DNA from: Paenibacillus allorhizosphaerae
Lineage (GTDB): Bacteria > Bacillota > Bacilli > Paenibacillales > NBRC-103111
Reading direction: 5' to 3'
Assembly: GCF_910594985.1 (NCBI RefSeq)
Contig: NZ_CAJVCE010000021.1
Coordinates: forward strand, 62,001 to 126,000
Length of the DNA: 64,000 nt
Shown piece by piece: positions 7,408-16,393 of the stretch. Below the pieces are notes generated by a model. The model was not told where the DNA came from and ran no database searches. It was given only the letters and a program-made list of their open reading frames with translations. The position numbers and the translations under genes were made by a program. The first letter of the stretch is position 1, and each line of letters starts with the position of its first letter.

Positions 7408-9125
7408 TATACGGAGCTCCTTTGCTCTACAAATTGTTTTACCTCTTCCTGCGTTCCCATGGCGAGCGCTTGTTCGGATAGCGCTGCCCATTCTTTCTTG
7501 GACAACCGGCCAACCAACTCGCGTGCGGGCAGCACGGAACCGGCGCTCATGCTGAACTCGTTCAATCCCATCCCAAGAAGAAGCGGAATCGCCGTCAAAT
7601 CGCCCGCCATTTCGCCGCACATGCCGGTCCATATGCCCGCTCGATCGGCCGCTTTGATGACCATTTCGACGAGCCTTAAGATGGAAGGATGATACGGCTG
7701 ATACAAGTAAGCTACCGACTCATTCATCCGATCCGCCGCCATCGTGTATTGGATTAGGTCGTTCGTGCCGATGCTGAAGAAATCGACTTCCTTCGCCAAA
7801 TGATCGGCGCCCAACACGGCGGCCGGAATCTCGATCATCATGCCCACCTCGATCGAATCGGACACGGACACGCCTTCCAGCCTCAGCTTCTCGCGTTCTT
7901 CCTCCAGAATCCGTTTCGCTTCGCGAAGCTCGCTCAGCACCGCAATCATCGGAAACATGATGTTCAGCTTGCCATGCACGCTCGCCCGCAGCAGCGCCCT
8001 TAACTGGGTACGGAACAAATCTTCCCGCTTCAGGCACAGCCGCAGCGCGCGAAGTCCAAGGAACGGGTTGCTTTCCTTTGGCAGCTCCAGATAGGGCAGC
8101 TCTTTGTCGCCGCCGATATCCAGTGTACGGATGACGACGCGTTTGCCGTTTAATTTCTCAAGCACGTGCTTATAGGTTTGATACTGCTCTTCTTCCGAAG
8201 GGAACGAGTTTCGTCCCATATATAAAAACTCCGTACGGAACAGACCGACCCCGTCGGCGCCGTTCTCCAGCACCTTCGCCAGGTCCTCAATGCTGCCAAT
8301 ATTGGCCGCTAGCTCGAGATGCTCCCCATCCGCAGTTACGGAAGGCTGCTGCGACAATCGCTTCAGCTGCGCCCGGCGCTCATCGTACTGCTGCTTTTTC
8401 TCACGGTATTGCGCCAGCACTTCCTCAGAAGGATCAATGAACACTCTACCTTCCGTCGCGTCCAAAATGACCAACGTGCCATCCGCGATAGAAGCCGGCA
8501 TCGTACCTATGCCGACAACCGCCGGGAGCTCGAGCGAGCGCGCCATAATAGCGGAATGCGAAGTGCGGCTGCCGATTTCGGTCACAAAACCGTGAATGTA
8601 GTTCAAATCGAGCTGCGCAGTATCCGAAGGCGTCAAATCCTCGGCGAAAATGATCGTTTCCTCGGAAATGCCGGACAAGGTGGCATACGGTTTGCCGATC
8701 AGGTGGCTCATCAGCCGTCCGGATACGTCCTTCACGTCGGCGGCACGCTCGCGAACCATCTCATTATCGAGCTCCAGCAGCATGTCCACGACGCCTGTCG
8801 TCACTTCGTACAAAGCGTATTCGGCGCTCCATTGTTCGTCTGTAATTTTATCGAGTACCGCATCGACAAGGTCGGGATCTTCCAGTAAAAAAAGATGCGC
8901 TTCAAAAATTTCCGCTTTTTGCACGCCCAATTTCTGCTCCGTGATCCGGCGGATGTCCTCAATCTCGCCTTTCGCTTTCTCGATCGCCTGCCGGAATCGG
9001 CCGGCTTCCTCCTCGGCATCGGCTATCGTCAGCTTCTGCGGCGTATATTGTGTATTCGTAAACCGGAAAGCCTTGGCGATGGCGAATCCGGGAGATGCCG
9101 CGACACCGGTAAACGTACTGGCCAT
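7407..9125 (-). CDS. ptsI: phosphoenolpyruvate-protein phosphotransferase (PTS enzyme I)
   Basis: A 572-residue enzyme I, the PEP-dependent kinase that starts the PTS relay by phosphorylating HPr. Features in order: N-terminal helical HPr-binding domain, the active-site motif GSRTSHSAIMARSLELPAVV with His190, and the C-terminal PEP-binding barrel with VGLFRTEFLYM, the GGDKELPYL and GLRALRLCL motifs, IGTNDLIQYTMAADR and CGEMAGD. Length is normal. It lies 31 bases after mtlD and overlaps the HPr start. EI normally sits in ptsHI; here it is embedded in the mannitol operon. Confidence 0.96.
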   Translation of the reverse strand: MASTFTGVAASPGFAIAKAFRFTNTQYTPQKLTIADAEEEAGRFRQAIEKAKGEIEDIRRITEQKLGVQKAEIFEAHLFLLEDPDLVDAVLDKITDEQWSAEYALYEVTTGVVDMLLELDNEMVRERAADVKDVSGRLMSHLIGKPYATLSGISEETIIFAEDLTPSDTAQLDLNYIHGFVTEIGSRTSHSAIMARSLELPAVVGIGTMPASIADGTLVILDATEGRVFIDPSEEVLAQYREKKQQYDERRAQLKRLSQQPSVTADGEHLELAANIGSIEDLAKVLENGADGVGLFRTEFLYMGRNSFPSEEEQYQTYKHVLEKLNGKRVVIRTLDIGGDKELPYLELPKESNPFLGLRALRLCLKREDLFRTQLRALLRASVHGKLNIMFPMIAVLSELREAKRILEEEREKLRLEGVSVSDSIEVGMMIEIPAAVLGADHLAKEVDFFSIGTNDLIQYTMAADRMNESVAYLYQPYHPSILRLVEMVIKAADRAGIWTGMCGEMAGDLTAIPLLLGMGLNEFSMSAGSVLPARELVGRLSKKEWAALSEQALAMGTQEEVKQFVEQRSSV

Positions 9126-9156
9126 ACAGCATTCTCCTTTCTGTGCTTCGTTTTCC

Positions 9157-10311
9157 TTACTTGCGCTGATCGGCTATGCTCCCATAGCTTTCCAAAACCA
9201 GGTTATATACCGGATGTCCTTCCGGAATGGATGTGTAATCCGCTATCGTTTGCCCGACGCCCTTGTCGCGAATCGACTGTTGAAGCTCGGCGGATTCCGG
9301 GTCATCGGCGTGGTCAAAGCAAAGCGCCGCGGCCATCACTTTTGCCAACTGTACGGGCGACATCCCCAATTCGTGGGCCTGCATGGCAGGCTTCACCAGC
9401 CGATCGTTCGGCGACAGTTTGCGGATAGGCGAACGCCCGACACGCGTCACTTCGTCGGTCAGCTGATCATTGCGGAAGCGCCCGATAATTTTGTCAATGT
9501 ATTGGTCATGTTCCGTTTTGTCAAAGTCGTATCTTGCGACCAGGACTGCGCCTGTTTCCTTAAGTGTCGCCTTCACTGCGCTGACGATTTCCTCATCGGC
9601 CATTGCCTGCTGAATCGTCTCATATCCTTTCAAGCCGCCAAGGTAGGCGGCCGCACAATGACCCGTATTTACCGTGAACAATTTGCGTTCGATGTACGGC
9701 AGCAAATTTTGAACGTAATGGACGCCTTTAACCGGTCGGTACCCTTCAAACATGGCTGAAGCGTCCACCACCCACTCATAAAACGGCTCAACCATAACCG
9801 CAAGCGGATCTTCATGATGCTGAAGAGGAACGATCCGGTCTACGGCCGCATCGGGAAAAGCGATCACTTCGGACGCCTTCGCCTTCGTCGTGTCATCAAG
9901 AAGCGCGTAAACAAGCTCTTTTAGTTGGGTACTGCCACCGATGGCATTTTCGCAGGCGATAATATGCAGCCGCCCCGCTCCGTTTGCAATCCGCTTTTCA
10001 ATCCCGCTGGCAATGCCTGCCGCAATATGTTTCAAAATATTGACGCCGACGGCCGTCGTAATCAAATCGACTTCCGCCACGGCCGAAGTGACCGTGTTCG
10101 CGTCCGTCCCGTCAATGGCGGTTACGCCTGTCACATGCAACTGTTCCCTGGCCGCACTCGCGAGTGTTACCGTATATTCCCCGCGCTGCTGCAGCTCGGT
10201 GACGACCGTCTTGTTCACATCGGAAAAAATGACCTCGTACCCCGATTGCGAAAGCAGCAGTCCGATAAAACCACGTCCAATATTCCCCGCTCCAAAATGT
10301 AATGCTTTCAT
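9157..10311 (-). CDS. mtlD: mannitol-1-phosphate 5-dehydrogenase
   Basis: A 384-residue NAD-dependent dehydrogenase that oxidises mannitol 1-phosphate to fructose 6-phosphate. The N-terminal Rossmann motif HFGAGNIGRGFIG, the ACENAIGGS stretch, and the C-terminal KLFTVNTGHCAAAYLG and RVGRSPIRKLSPNDR segments are typical of the polyol-specific long-chain dehydrogenases. It overlaps the mtlF stop by four bases (ATGA). Expressed with uptake genes mtlA and mtlF, it completes the route from external mannitol to glycolysis. Confidence 0.96.
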   Translation of the reverse strand: MKALHFGAGNIGRGFIGLLLSQSGYEVIFSDVNKTVVTELQQRGEYTVTLASAAREQLHVTGVTAIDGTDANTVTSAVAEVDLITTAVGVNILKHIAAGIASGIEKRIANGAGRLHIIACENAIGGSTQLKELVYALLDDTTKAKASEVIAFPDAAVDRIVPLQHHEDPLAVMVEPFYEWVVDASAMFEGYRPVKGVHYVQNLLPYIERKLFTVNTGHCAAAYLGGLKGYETIQQAMADEEIVSAVKATLKETGAVLVARYDFDKTEHDQYIDKIIGRFRNDQLTDEVTRVGRSPIRKLSPNDRLVKPAMQAHELGMSPVQLAKVMAAALCFDHADDPESAELQQSIRDKGVGQTIADYTSIPEGHPVYNLVLESYGSIADQRK

Positions 10312-10748
10312 TCGGATTCCATCCCACTTTCAAAAATGGCGATCATTTCTTCCGGACTCGACGCTTTCAAAATTTGTTCCATATTGTCGTCATCGGAACA
10401 AATCATCGCAACGTTCGTGAGAATTTCCAGATGATCGTCGCCGACGGCCGCAATGCCGATGACCAGATGCGCGATGTTCCCTTCGCCAAAATCGACGCCC
10501 TCCGGAAGCTGCACAATGGATAGTCCCGTCGACTTAATGGAGCCTTTCGATTCACTCGTCCCATGAGGAATGGCAAGGCCTCCGCCCATGTAGGTGGAAA
10601 GCGAATTTTCGCGCTCGATCATACTTTCAACATAGCTAGGGTCCACATGTCCCGCGCCCACGAGCAGCTCCCCGGCTATGCGAACAGCTTCGTATTTATC
10701 CTTCGCAGCCGCGTTCAATATCACTTTATCTGCAGACAATATACTCAC
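10308..10748 (-). CDS. mtlF: mannitol-specific PTS enzyme IIA
   Basis: A 146-residue stand-alone EIIA domain of the mannitol/fructose type. His62 in GGGLAIPHGTSESKGSI is the expected phosphorylation site that accepts phosphate from HPr and passes it to EIIB in MtlA. It overlaps mtlR upstream by one base and mtlD downstream by four, so translation of mtlR-mtlF-mtlD is tightly coupled. Separate EIIA plus EIICB is the usual Gram-positive arrangement. Confidence 0.95.
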   Translation of the reverse strand: MSILSADKVILNAAAKDKYEAVRIAGELLVGAGHVDPSYVESMIERENSLSTYMGGGLAIPHGTSESKGSIKSTGLSIVQLPEGVDFGEGNIAHLVIGIAAVGDDHLEILTNVAMICSDDDNMEQILKASSPEEMIAIFESGMESE

Positions 10749-12832
10749 TACATTTCACTCGCTTCCGTTTTCGTATTGAAAAATATTTTCAAATGAATCG
10801 TTAAGTAGTCACGAATTTCCGCTTCCTCGCCTGTTTCGAGCAAATCAATCATTTCCGTATCAAGCAGCATGGCGCTGATTTCGCTGAGCACCTCGAGAAT
10901 TTCCTTGGGCAATGTCCGCGGTGCGAGCATCAATAAAAACTGGCTTAACCGCGCACGCGGCTCCGTGTCGACCATTAACGGGGTACCCAGCCTATACAAC
11001 GACAGGGATGATCGTGTGATTTCCTCGCTCCGTGTATGAAACAACGCGACCTCTGTTCCCGGGATGATCTGGCTGCCGCTTTGCTCGCGCTGCACCAGCC
11101 GCTGCGTTACCAGCGAAGCATCGGTAAGCACACCTCTCGCTTCTTCATACCGGCAAGCCTCGTGCAGAATGAGAGGCAGCTCCCCGCTTTGCTCATCTAG
11201 CCGAATGACCTTAAACTGCGCAATGAGATTCACCATCTCATCGAGCGTAGTCTTCAGGCTTAACAGCCGTTCAAAAGCAGATACCTCTGATGGCACATAA
11301 TCTTCCGGGATAAACACTTCTGTGCGTTTCCGGTCCAACGCCGCTTGGACGAACGACCGCAGCCGATCCGCTTCTCCTTCCGTCAGGAGCGGACTCACTT
11401 TCATATATTGCCCTGGATCCAAAGGCAGATCGACCGTAGAAATAATGAGATCATACTTGTCTTTTTCCGTTCGTGAAGCTTCGTACCAAGATACACGGCC
11501 GACGATTTGAATTTGCGGCAGTTCCTTTTGCAGCCGAATTTGCAGCAGCTTCGAGGATCCAATCCCGCTTGAGCACACCAGAATGGCGCGCACATCGCGC
11601 CGCAGCTGCTTCAGCCGCTCCAGCGACGCTCCGAAATGCATGACGAGGAATCCGACTTCCTCATCCGGCACCACGACATCGGAAAGCACACGGTCCGCCG
11701 CTTCGCGTACGATGCCGAATAGCACTGTATAATCTTTCTTGATCTGATCCAGCAGCGGGTTGCGAATGTTTTGCCCATCGTTCAGCCGCTGCAAAGCATC
11801 TTTCATGTGATAAAATAAGCCTTCTCGCAGTGACCGGTCATTGCCGTAATCGGCTCCCATTACGCCCTGCACATATTGGATAAGCAAGCGTACTTTTTCT
11901 GTTAACGCCAGATCATCCGCCGGCAGCAGTGACAAATCCTCCGCCTGGGCCAAACGCAACAGCCTGGATATATAAGCGGACTCCGCGGGCGATAAAGCCA
12001 GTTGCATTCGCTCCGACAACAAGCCCGTAAGGTAAATCGCATCGGCTTCGCGATGTGACGCGAGGACGGTTCCCTGCTCTGCCGCATATTGGGCTACAAC
12101 CGTTTTTCCCGCTCGAATACGCCGCAGCGCGATAGACAGCCTAATCAATAATTCCGTATAGGAATTCTCGCTTAACCGGCCGGCCCACTTTTCTTCCCAG
12201 CTCCACAAGATCGTCTCGACAGCTTCCATCTCCGACTTGCCCGCAAGTGCGAACAATTGCCGATCGAGCGGATGAACCAGATGCTCTTCCCGGGTTGCAA
12301 TCAATTCGGTATCGTCAATTCGCAGCTGGATGAGCTGACGGATCATATCCCGAAGCTGCTCTTCCGGACCGGAAAGCTCCACGCCATAGCCTCTTCTGCG
12401 GGTCAAGACGACCCCAAATTTGTGCACGAAGCCGTCAAGTTCATCCAGATCGCTGCTTATTGTAGGAACGGTCACCTTTAATTCATGCGCCAGCGCGTAT
12501 AACTTGATCGGCTCGATGCTTTCGAGCAAAAGACATATCACGTAAAGTTGCCTTTCTTCCGGAGAAAACTCGATGTCCTCCGACACGGAGACGAGCTGGG
12601 CAAGCCTCGCCAACGCGGACTCGTCCCCATGCAGCCGTATGCCTAAGCCGGATTTCTTAAACAGTTCAACTCCATGCTCATGCAAAATGTCCTCCACCGT
12701 TGCCAATTCACGATGAACCGTTCTTGAACTCATTTGAATCTCTGCAGCGATGTGGGCCGCCGTCAGCTCTTGATCGCTCCGCAGCAGTAATTCAATAATT
12801 CGGCGGGTACGGCTGGATATAGACATTCGCAA
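10748..12832 (-). CDS. mtlR: MtlR-type PRD-containing transcriptional activator
   Basis: A 694-residue regulator. N-terminal HTH domains (RRIIELLLRSDQELTAAHIA; SSRTVHRELATVEDIL) are followed by two PRD modules, an EIIB-like domain with Cys in ILVCSSGIGSSKLLQ, and a C-terminal EIIA-like domain (GTEVALFHTRSEEI, with a candidate His). In B. subtilis, phosphorylation of these domains by the PTS couples mtl transcription to mannitol supply; the retained Cys and His suggest the same logic. It lies between mtlA and mtlF in the operon, 80 bases after mtlA, so it probably activates its own transcription from the promoter upstream of mtlA. Confidence 0.93.
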   Translation of the reverse strand: MRMSISSRTRRIIELLLRSDQELTAAHIAAEIQMSSRTVHRELATVEDILHEHGVELFKKSGLGIRLHGDESALARLAQLVSVSEDIEFSPEERQLYVICLLLESIEPIKLYALAHELKVTVPTISSDLDELDGFVHKFGVVLTRRRGYGVELSGPEEQLRDMIRQLIQLRIDDTELIATREEHLVHPLDRQLFALAGKSEMEAVETILWSWEEKWAGRLSENSYTELLIRLSIALRRIRAGKTVVAQYAAEQGTVLASHREADAIYLTGLLSERMQLALSPAESAYISRLLRLAQAEDLSLLPADDLALTEKVRLLIQYVQGVMGADYGNDRSLREGLFYHMKDALQRLNDGQNIRNPLLDQIKKDYTVLFGIVREAADRVLSDVVVPDEEVGFLVMHFGASLERLKQLRRDVRAILVCSSGIGSSKLLQIRLQKELPQIQIVGRVSWYEASRTEKDKYDLIISTVDLPLDPGQYMKVSPLLTEGEADRLRSFVQAALDRKRTEVFIPEDYVPSEVSAFERLLSLKTTLDEMVNLIAQFKVIRLDEQSGELPLILHEACRYEEARGVLTDASLVTQRLVQREQSGSQIIPGTEVALFHTRSEEITRSSLSLYRLGTPLMVDTEPRARLSQFLLMLAPRTLPKEILEVLSEISAMLLDTEMIDLLETGEEAEIRDYLTIHLKIFFNTKTEASEM

Positions 12833-12862
12833 AAACCTTCCTATAACGATAGAATGGCCCTA

Positions 12863-12886
12863 ACGCCGGAATATAAGCTCCGGCGT
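12863..12886 (-). other. intercistronic hairpin between mtlA and mtlR
   Basis: ACGCCGGA (12863-12870) and TCCGGCGT (12879-12886) form a perfect 8-bp stem with an 8-base loop. There is no T-run downstream, so it is more likely a message-processing or stability element lowering mtlR expression relative to mtlA than a full terminator. Confidence 0.55.
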
Positions 12887-12912
12887 CAGCAGCCTTAATT
12901 GAAAGAAATGCA

Positions 12913-14388
12913 TTACGTGAGGCGGTCTACGAGTTTGTCGTACTCAGGGCTTTTCAAGAAGTTATCGATCGAGATATGCTCCGCCTGCGGCGCCTGAAGT
13001 CTGGCTCGGTCGGTCAACGTTTTATGCGTGATGACAATATCGGCATCACCAGGAATATCGCTGATCGCCGTATTGATCACGGTGATGTCCGAACCGGCGG
13101 CTTTCATTTTCTTTCGCAGCACCGATGCGCCCATTGCGCTGGACCCCATGCCCGCGTCGCAGGAAAAGACGATTTTGTGCACGTCCGCACTGTCTTTGTG
13201 CGCATCGCTTTTCGTGTCGGCAGGCTGTGCGGCAGCATGTTCGCGCGCTTCCACAACCGCAGCCGCTGCAGCAGCTGGAGTGCCTGCTGCTTTCATTTGT
13301 TTCATTTTAGCGGAAGCTTGCTCCAGGTCGTCGCTGCCTTCGGCGTTGTTTTTCGCCGTTTTCAGCAGCAGAGCCGCGATGGCAAACGAAACGACTCCCG
13401 CAACGATAACGCCGCTCAACGCCGGAAGAAGTCCGCCCTTGGGCGCCATTGCCACGTAAGCAAAAATACTGCCCGGCGAAGGCGGGGCGACAAGACCGGC
13501 GCCAAACAACGTGAATGTGAATGTCCCGGCTACGCCTCCCGCTATCGCGGCCAAAATCAAACGCGGATTCATCAAAATGTACGGGAAATAAATTTCGTGA
13601 ATCCCCCCGAAAAAGTGAATGATCGCTGCGCCGGAAGCCGATTGCTTCGCCGTACCGCGGCCGGCAATCATGTAGGCGAGCAGGATGCCAAGACCAGGAC
13701 CCGGATTGGACTCCAACATGAAGAGGATCGACTTGCCTGTTCTCGACGCCTCCTCCAACGCGATGGGACTAAGCACGCCGTGGTTGATGGCATTGTTGAG
13801 AAACAAAATTTTCGCCGGTTCAATAATAATGTTAGCGAGCGGAATCAAATTATGGCTAACCATAAATTGCACGCCGGAGGATAATATTTTGGTCAGCTGC
13901 TCGATGACAGGACCTACTCCGGCATAAGAAATTAACGTCAGAATGGCGCCGATAATGCCGAGCGAGAAGTTGTTCACCAGCATTTCGAAGCCGGACTTGA
14001 TTTTCCCCTCGATCGATTTATCGAATTGCTTCAGCACCCATGCTGCCAGCGGACCGCAAATCATGGCCCCCAAGAACATCGGTATATCCGTACCGATGAT
14101 AATGCCCATCGTCATTAGCGCACCGATAACGCCGCCGCGCTGCTTGTGCACCATTGTGCCGCCGGTATAACCGATCAATAGCGGTAGCAGGTACGTGATG
14201 ATTGGCCCAACCAACTTGGCAAAAGTTTCATTCGGCAGCCACCCTGTAGGGATGAACAAGGCCGTTATGATCCCCCAAGCGATAAAAGCACCTATATTTG
14301 GCATAACCATGCCGCTGAGAAAACGTCCAAATTTCTGGACACCAACGCGAATTCCCCCGGACGACGAGTTGTTTTGCACCTGTTGCAT
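12913..14388 (-). CDS. mtlA: mannitol-specific PTS enzyme IICB
   Basis: A 491-residue membrane permease and phosphotransferase. Residues about 15-345 form the IIC transport domain with several hydrophobic helices and the conserved GGIHEIYFPYILMNP. A flexible Ala-rich linker (about 350-400) leads to the IIB domain with the phosphocysteine Cys410 in IVFSCDAGMGSSAMG. There is no fused IIA; that function is mtlF. AGGAGGAACCC precedes the ATG. It is the first gene of the mtlA-mtlR-mtlF-mtlD-ptsI-ptsH operon; candidate operator and cre sequences lie upstream. Confidence 0.96.
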   Translation of the reverse strand: MQQVQNNSSSGGIRVGVQKFGRFLSGMVMPNIGAFIAWGIITALFIPTGWLPNETFAKLVGPIITYLLPLLIGYTGGTMVHKQRGGVIGALMTMGIIIGTDIPMFLGAMICGPLAAWVLKQFDKSIEGKIKSGFEMLVNNFSLGIIGAILTLISYAGVGPVIEQLTKILSSGVQFMVSHNLIPLANIIIEPAKILFLNNAINHGVLSPIALEEASRTGKSILFMLESNPGPGLGILLAYMIAGRGTAKQSASGAAIIHFFGGIHEIYFPYILMNPRLILAAIAGGVAGTFTFTLFGAGLVAPPSPGSIFAYVAMAPKGGLLPALSGVIVAGVVSFAIAALLLKTAKNNAEGSDDLEQASAKMKQMKAAGTPAAAAAAVVEAREHAAAQPADTKSDAHKDSADVHKIVFSCDAGMGSSAMGASVLRKKMKAAGSDITVINTAISDIPGDADIVITHKTLTDRARLQAPQAEHISIDNFLKSPEYDKLVDRLT

Positions 14389-14407
14389 ATTGGGTTCCTC
14401 CTGTTTA

Positions 14408-14421
14408 GAAAATCGCTTTCT
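14408..14421 (-). promoter_or_regulatory. weak candidate cre (CcpA) site in the mtlA leader
   Basis: The minus strand AGAAAGCGATTTTC matches the cre consensus TGWAANCGNTNWCA at 11 of 14 positions and lies about 20 bases before the mtlA start. Carbon repression of mannitol operons is common, but this match is imperfect. Confidence 0.3.
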
Positions 14422-14500
14422 TTTTTCGATCTGGCAAAGCGGGTTCGATATTTATCGTAAATCATGCCGGCCATTCGAACAACAAAAGGAAAACTACATT

Positions 14501-14522
14501 TTGTCAATCATACTGTTGACAA
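14501..14522. promoter_or_regulatory. inverted repeat upstream of mtlA, candidate MtlR operator
   Basis: TTGTCAA (14501-14507), an 8-base spacer and TTGACAA (14516-14522) are perfectly inverted. Known MtlR boxes have the form TTGKCACA-N4-TGTGMCAA; the outer half-sites agree but the inner bases do not. It stands about 115 bases before mtlA, a sensible place for an activator. Confidence 0.5.
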
Positions 14523-14800
14523 CATTTAAGAAGTTTATGATTGTTTTTGGATATTCGCTTGTTTAGTTGAAATTGCGGAATGGCTTACCAAACATGGAGG
14601 AAACCGAGGAAATATGTACCATGGTATGTCGGAGGGAGCGCCTTTATCCTATTACTAGCGACTTCTTTCGCTATACTGCATACTTCCTCATCGGAAAGCC
14701 CCTTTTCCAGGCGCTTTTGCCGCTTGTATCGTTGTTGTCATTTGGGTAAGCCCAGGCGTTAGTCCAATCACGACCACTCGCCCTATTTCGTTCTATATAA

Positions 14801-14824
14801 AAAAGCCCCGTGAGGGGCTTTTTC
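14801..14824 (-). terminator. bidirectional rho-independent terminator after ahpF
   Basis: AAAAGCCCC (14801-14809), loop GTGA, GGGGCTTTT (14814-14822). Both strands give T-runs. It ends the ahpCF transcript. The stretch between it and the mtlA promoter (about 14530-14790) holds no gene I can support. Confidence 0.9.
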
Positions 14825-14850
14825 GCTGCGTAGCGTACGCAAGGGTATTG

Positions 14851-16380
14851 TTAATTTCGAATGAGATAATCGAATGCGCCCAAAGCTGCATTGGCACCCG
14901 ATCCCATGGAAATAATGATCTGCTTGTAAGGACTATTAGTGCAGTCGCCTGCGGCAAACACACCTGGTACGTTCGTAGCGCCATGACGGTCTACGACGAT
15001 CTCGCCGAAGCGCGTGCGCTCCACCGTGTCGCCTAACCAATCGGTATTCGGAACGAGACCGATCTGAACAAACACGCCTTGTAATTCGACATGATGTTCG
15101 ACTCCTGAATCCCGATCGATATAGGTAATCCCGTCCACTTTGTCCGTACCGGTAATTTCTTTGGTTTGAACGTTCTTGTGGACCGTCACGTTCGGAAGAC
15201 TATAGAGACGCTTCTGCAGCACGGCATCGGCTTTTAGTTCGGGCATGAACTCGAGCACCGTCACATGCTTCACGATGCCGGCAAGATCAATGGCCGCCTC
15301 GATACCGGAATTGCCGCCGCCGATCACGGCTACGTGTTTCCCTGTAAACAGAGGACCGTCGCAATGCGGGCAGTAGGCTACGCCTTTGTTCTTGAATTCC
15401 GCTTCGCCCGGCACGCCGACATTGCGCCAGCGCGCACCGGTGGAGACAATGACGGTTTTGCTCTTCAGCACAGCGCCGCTTTCGAGCTCGACTTCGATGA
15501 GATCTTTCTTTTCCAAGCGCTTCACGCGCTGAAGCTTCATCACGTCGATGCCGTATTCTTTGACATGCTCCTCCAGGCTCGCCACAAGCTTGGGACCTTC
15601 GGTGTATTTGACACTGATGAAGTTCTCGATGCCCATGGTGTCCATGACCTGACCGCCGAATCGTTCAGCCACAATCCCGGTACGAATGCCTTTGCGCGCC
15701 GCATAGATCGCCGCGCTGGCGCCGGCGGGGCCACCCCCGACGACAAGCACGTCGAACGGCTCCTTATTTGCCAGCTCGGATGCGTCGGGAGCGGTCCCCA
15801 GTTTGGCGAGGATCTCTTCCAGCGACATTCGACCGCTGCCGAAAAATTCGCCGTTGAGGTAAACCGAAGGCACGGCCATGACGTTTTTGCTCTCTACCTC
15901 ATCCTTGTACGCTGCACCGTCGATCATCGTATGCGAGATGCCAGGGTTGAGCACACTCATGATGTTCAGTGCCTGCACGACATCGGGACAATTGTGGCAG
16001 CTCAGGCTGACGTAGGTTTCGAAGCGATATTCGCCGCGAATGCTCTTGATCTGATCGATGAGGTCCTGTTCCACCTTGGGCGGCCTTCCGCTGGCTTGCA
16101 GCAGCGCGAGCACCAAAGAAGTGAACTCATGTCCTAACGGGATGCCGGCAAAAACAACCCCCGTGTCTTCCCCCGCACGATTCACACTGAAACTCGGCGT
16201 ACGGGACAATTCCGTTCTCTCCACCGTGATCTTGGAGGATAAGCCGACGATTTCATCCACCAGCGCCAGCATATCTTGGGATACGGCATCGGACCCCGCA
16301 CTCACTTTGATCTGCACATCGCCTTCCATGAGTTGCAGGTATTGACTTAGCTGTGCTCTGATATCTGCGTCCAGTGCCAT
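14851..16380 (-). CDS. ahpF: alkyl hydroperoxide reductase subunit F
   Basis: A 509-residue FAD/NADH disulfide reductase that recycles AhpC. The N-terminal part (about 1-195) is the tandem thioredoxin-fold domain with the redox pair in SLSCHNCPDVVQ. Then come an FAD-binding motif VVGGGPAGASAAIYAARKG, the catalytic pair in YCPHCDGPLF, an NAD-binding motif VIGGGNSGIEAAIDLAG and the C-terminal GVFAAGDCTN. Full length relative to AhpF, so it is not a simple thioredoxin reductase. It starts 13 bases after ahpC and is followed by a strong terminator, forming a two-gene peroxide-defence operon. Confidence 0.96.
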   Translation of the reverse strand: MALDADIRAQLSQYLQLMEGDVQIKVSAGSDAVSQDMLALVDEIVGLSSKITVERTELSRTPSFSVNRAGEDTGVVFAGIPLGHEFTSLVLALLQASGRPPKVEQDLIDQIKSIRGEYRFETYVSLSCHNCPDVVQALNIMSVLNPGISHTMIDGAAYKDEVESKNVMAVPSVYLNGEFFGSGRMSLEEILAKLGTAPDASELANKEPFDVLVVGGGPAGASAAIYAARKGIRTGIVAERFGGQVMDTMGIENFISVKYTEGPKLVASLEEHVKEYGIDVMKLQRVKRLEKKDLIEVELESGAVLKSKTVIVSTGARWRNVGVPGEAEFKNKGVAYCPHCDGPLFTGKHVAVIGGGNSGIEAAIDLAGIVKHVTVLEFMPELKADAVLQKRLYSLPNVTVHKNVQTKEITGTDKVDGITYIDRDSGVEHHVELQGVFVQIGLVPNTDWLGDTVERTRFGEIVVDRHGATNVPGVFAAGDCTNSPYKQIIISMGSGANAALGAFDYLIRN

Positions 16381-16393
16381 AAGTTATCGCTCC

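Noticed and set aside
8650..9759. 369-codon plus-strand frame
   Set aside because: Antisense of ptsI and mtlD; no motif or start site of its own.
14567..14762. Short plus-strand frames upstream of mtlA
   Set aside because: No ribosome-binding site, no family features and overlapping alternative frames; treated as non-coding.
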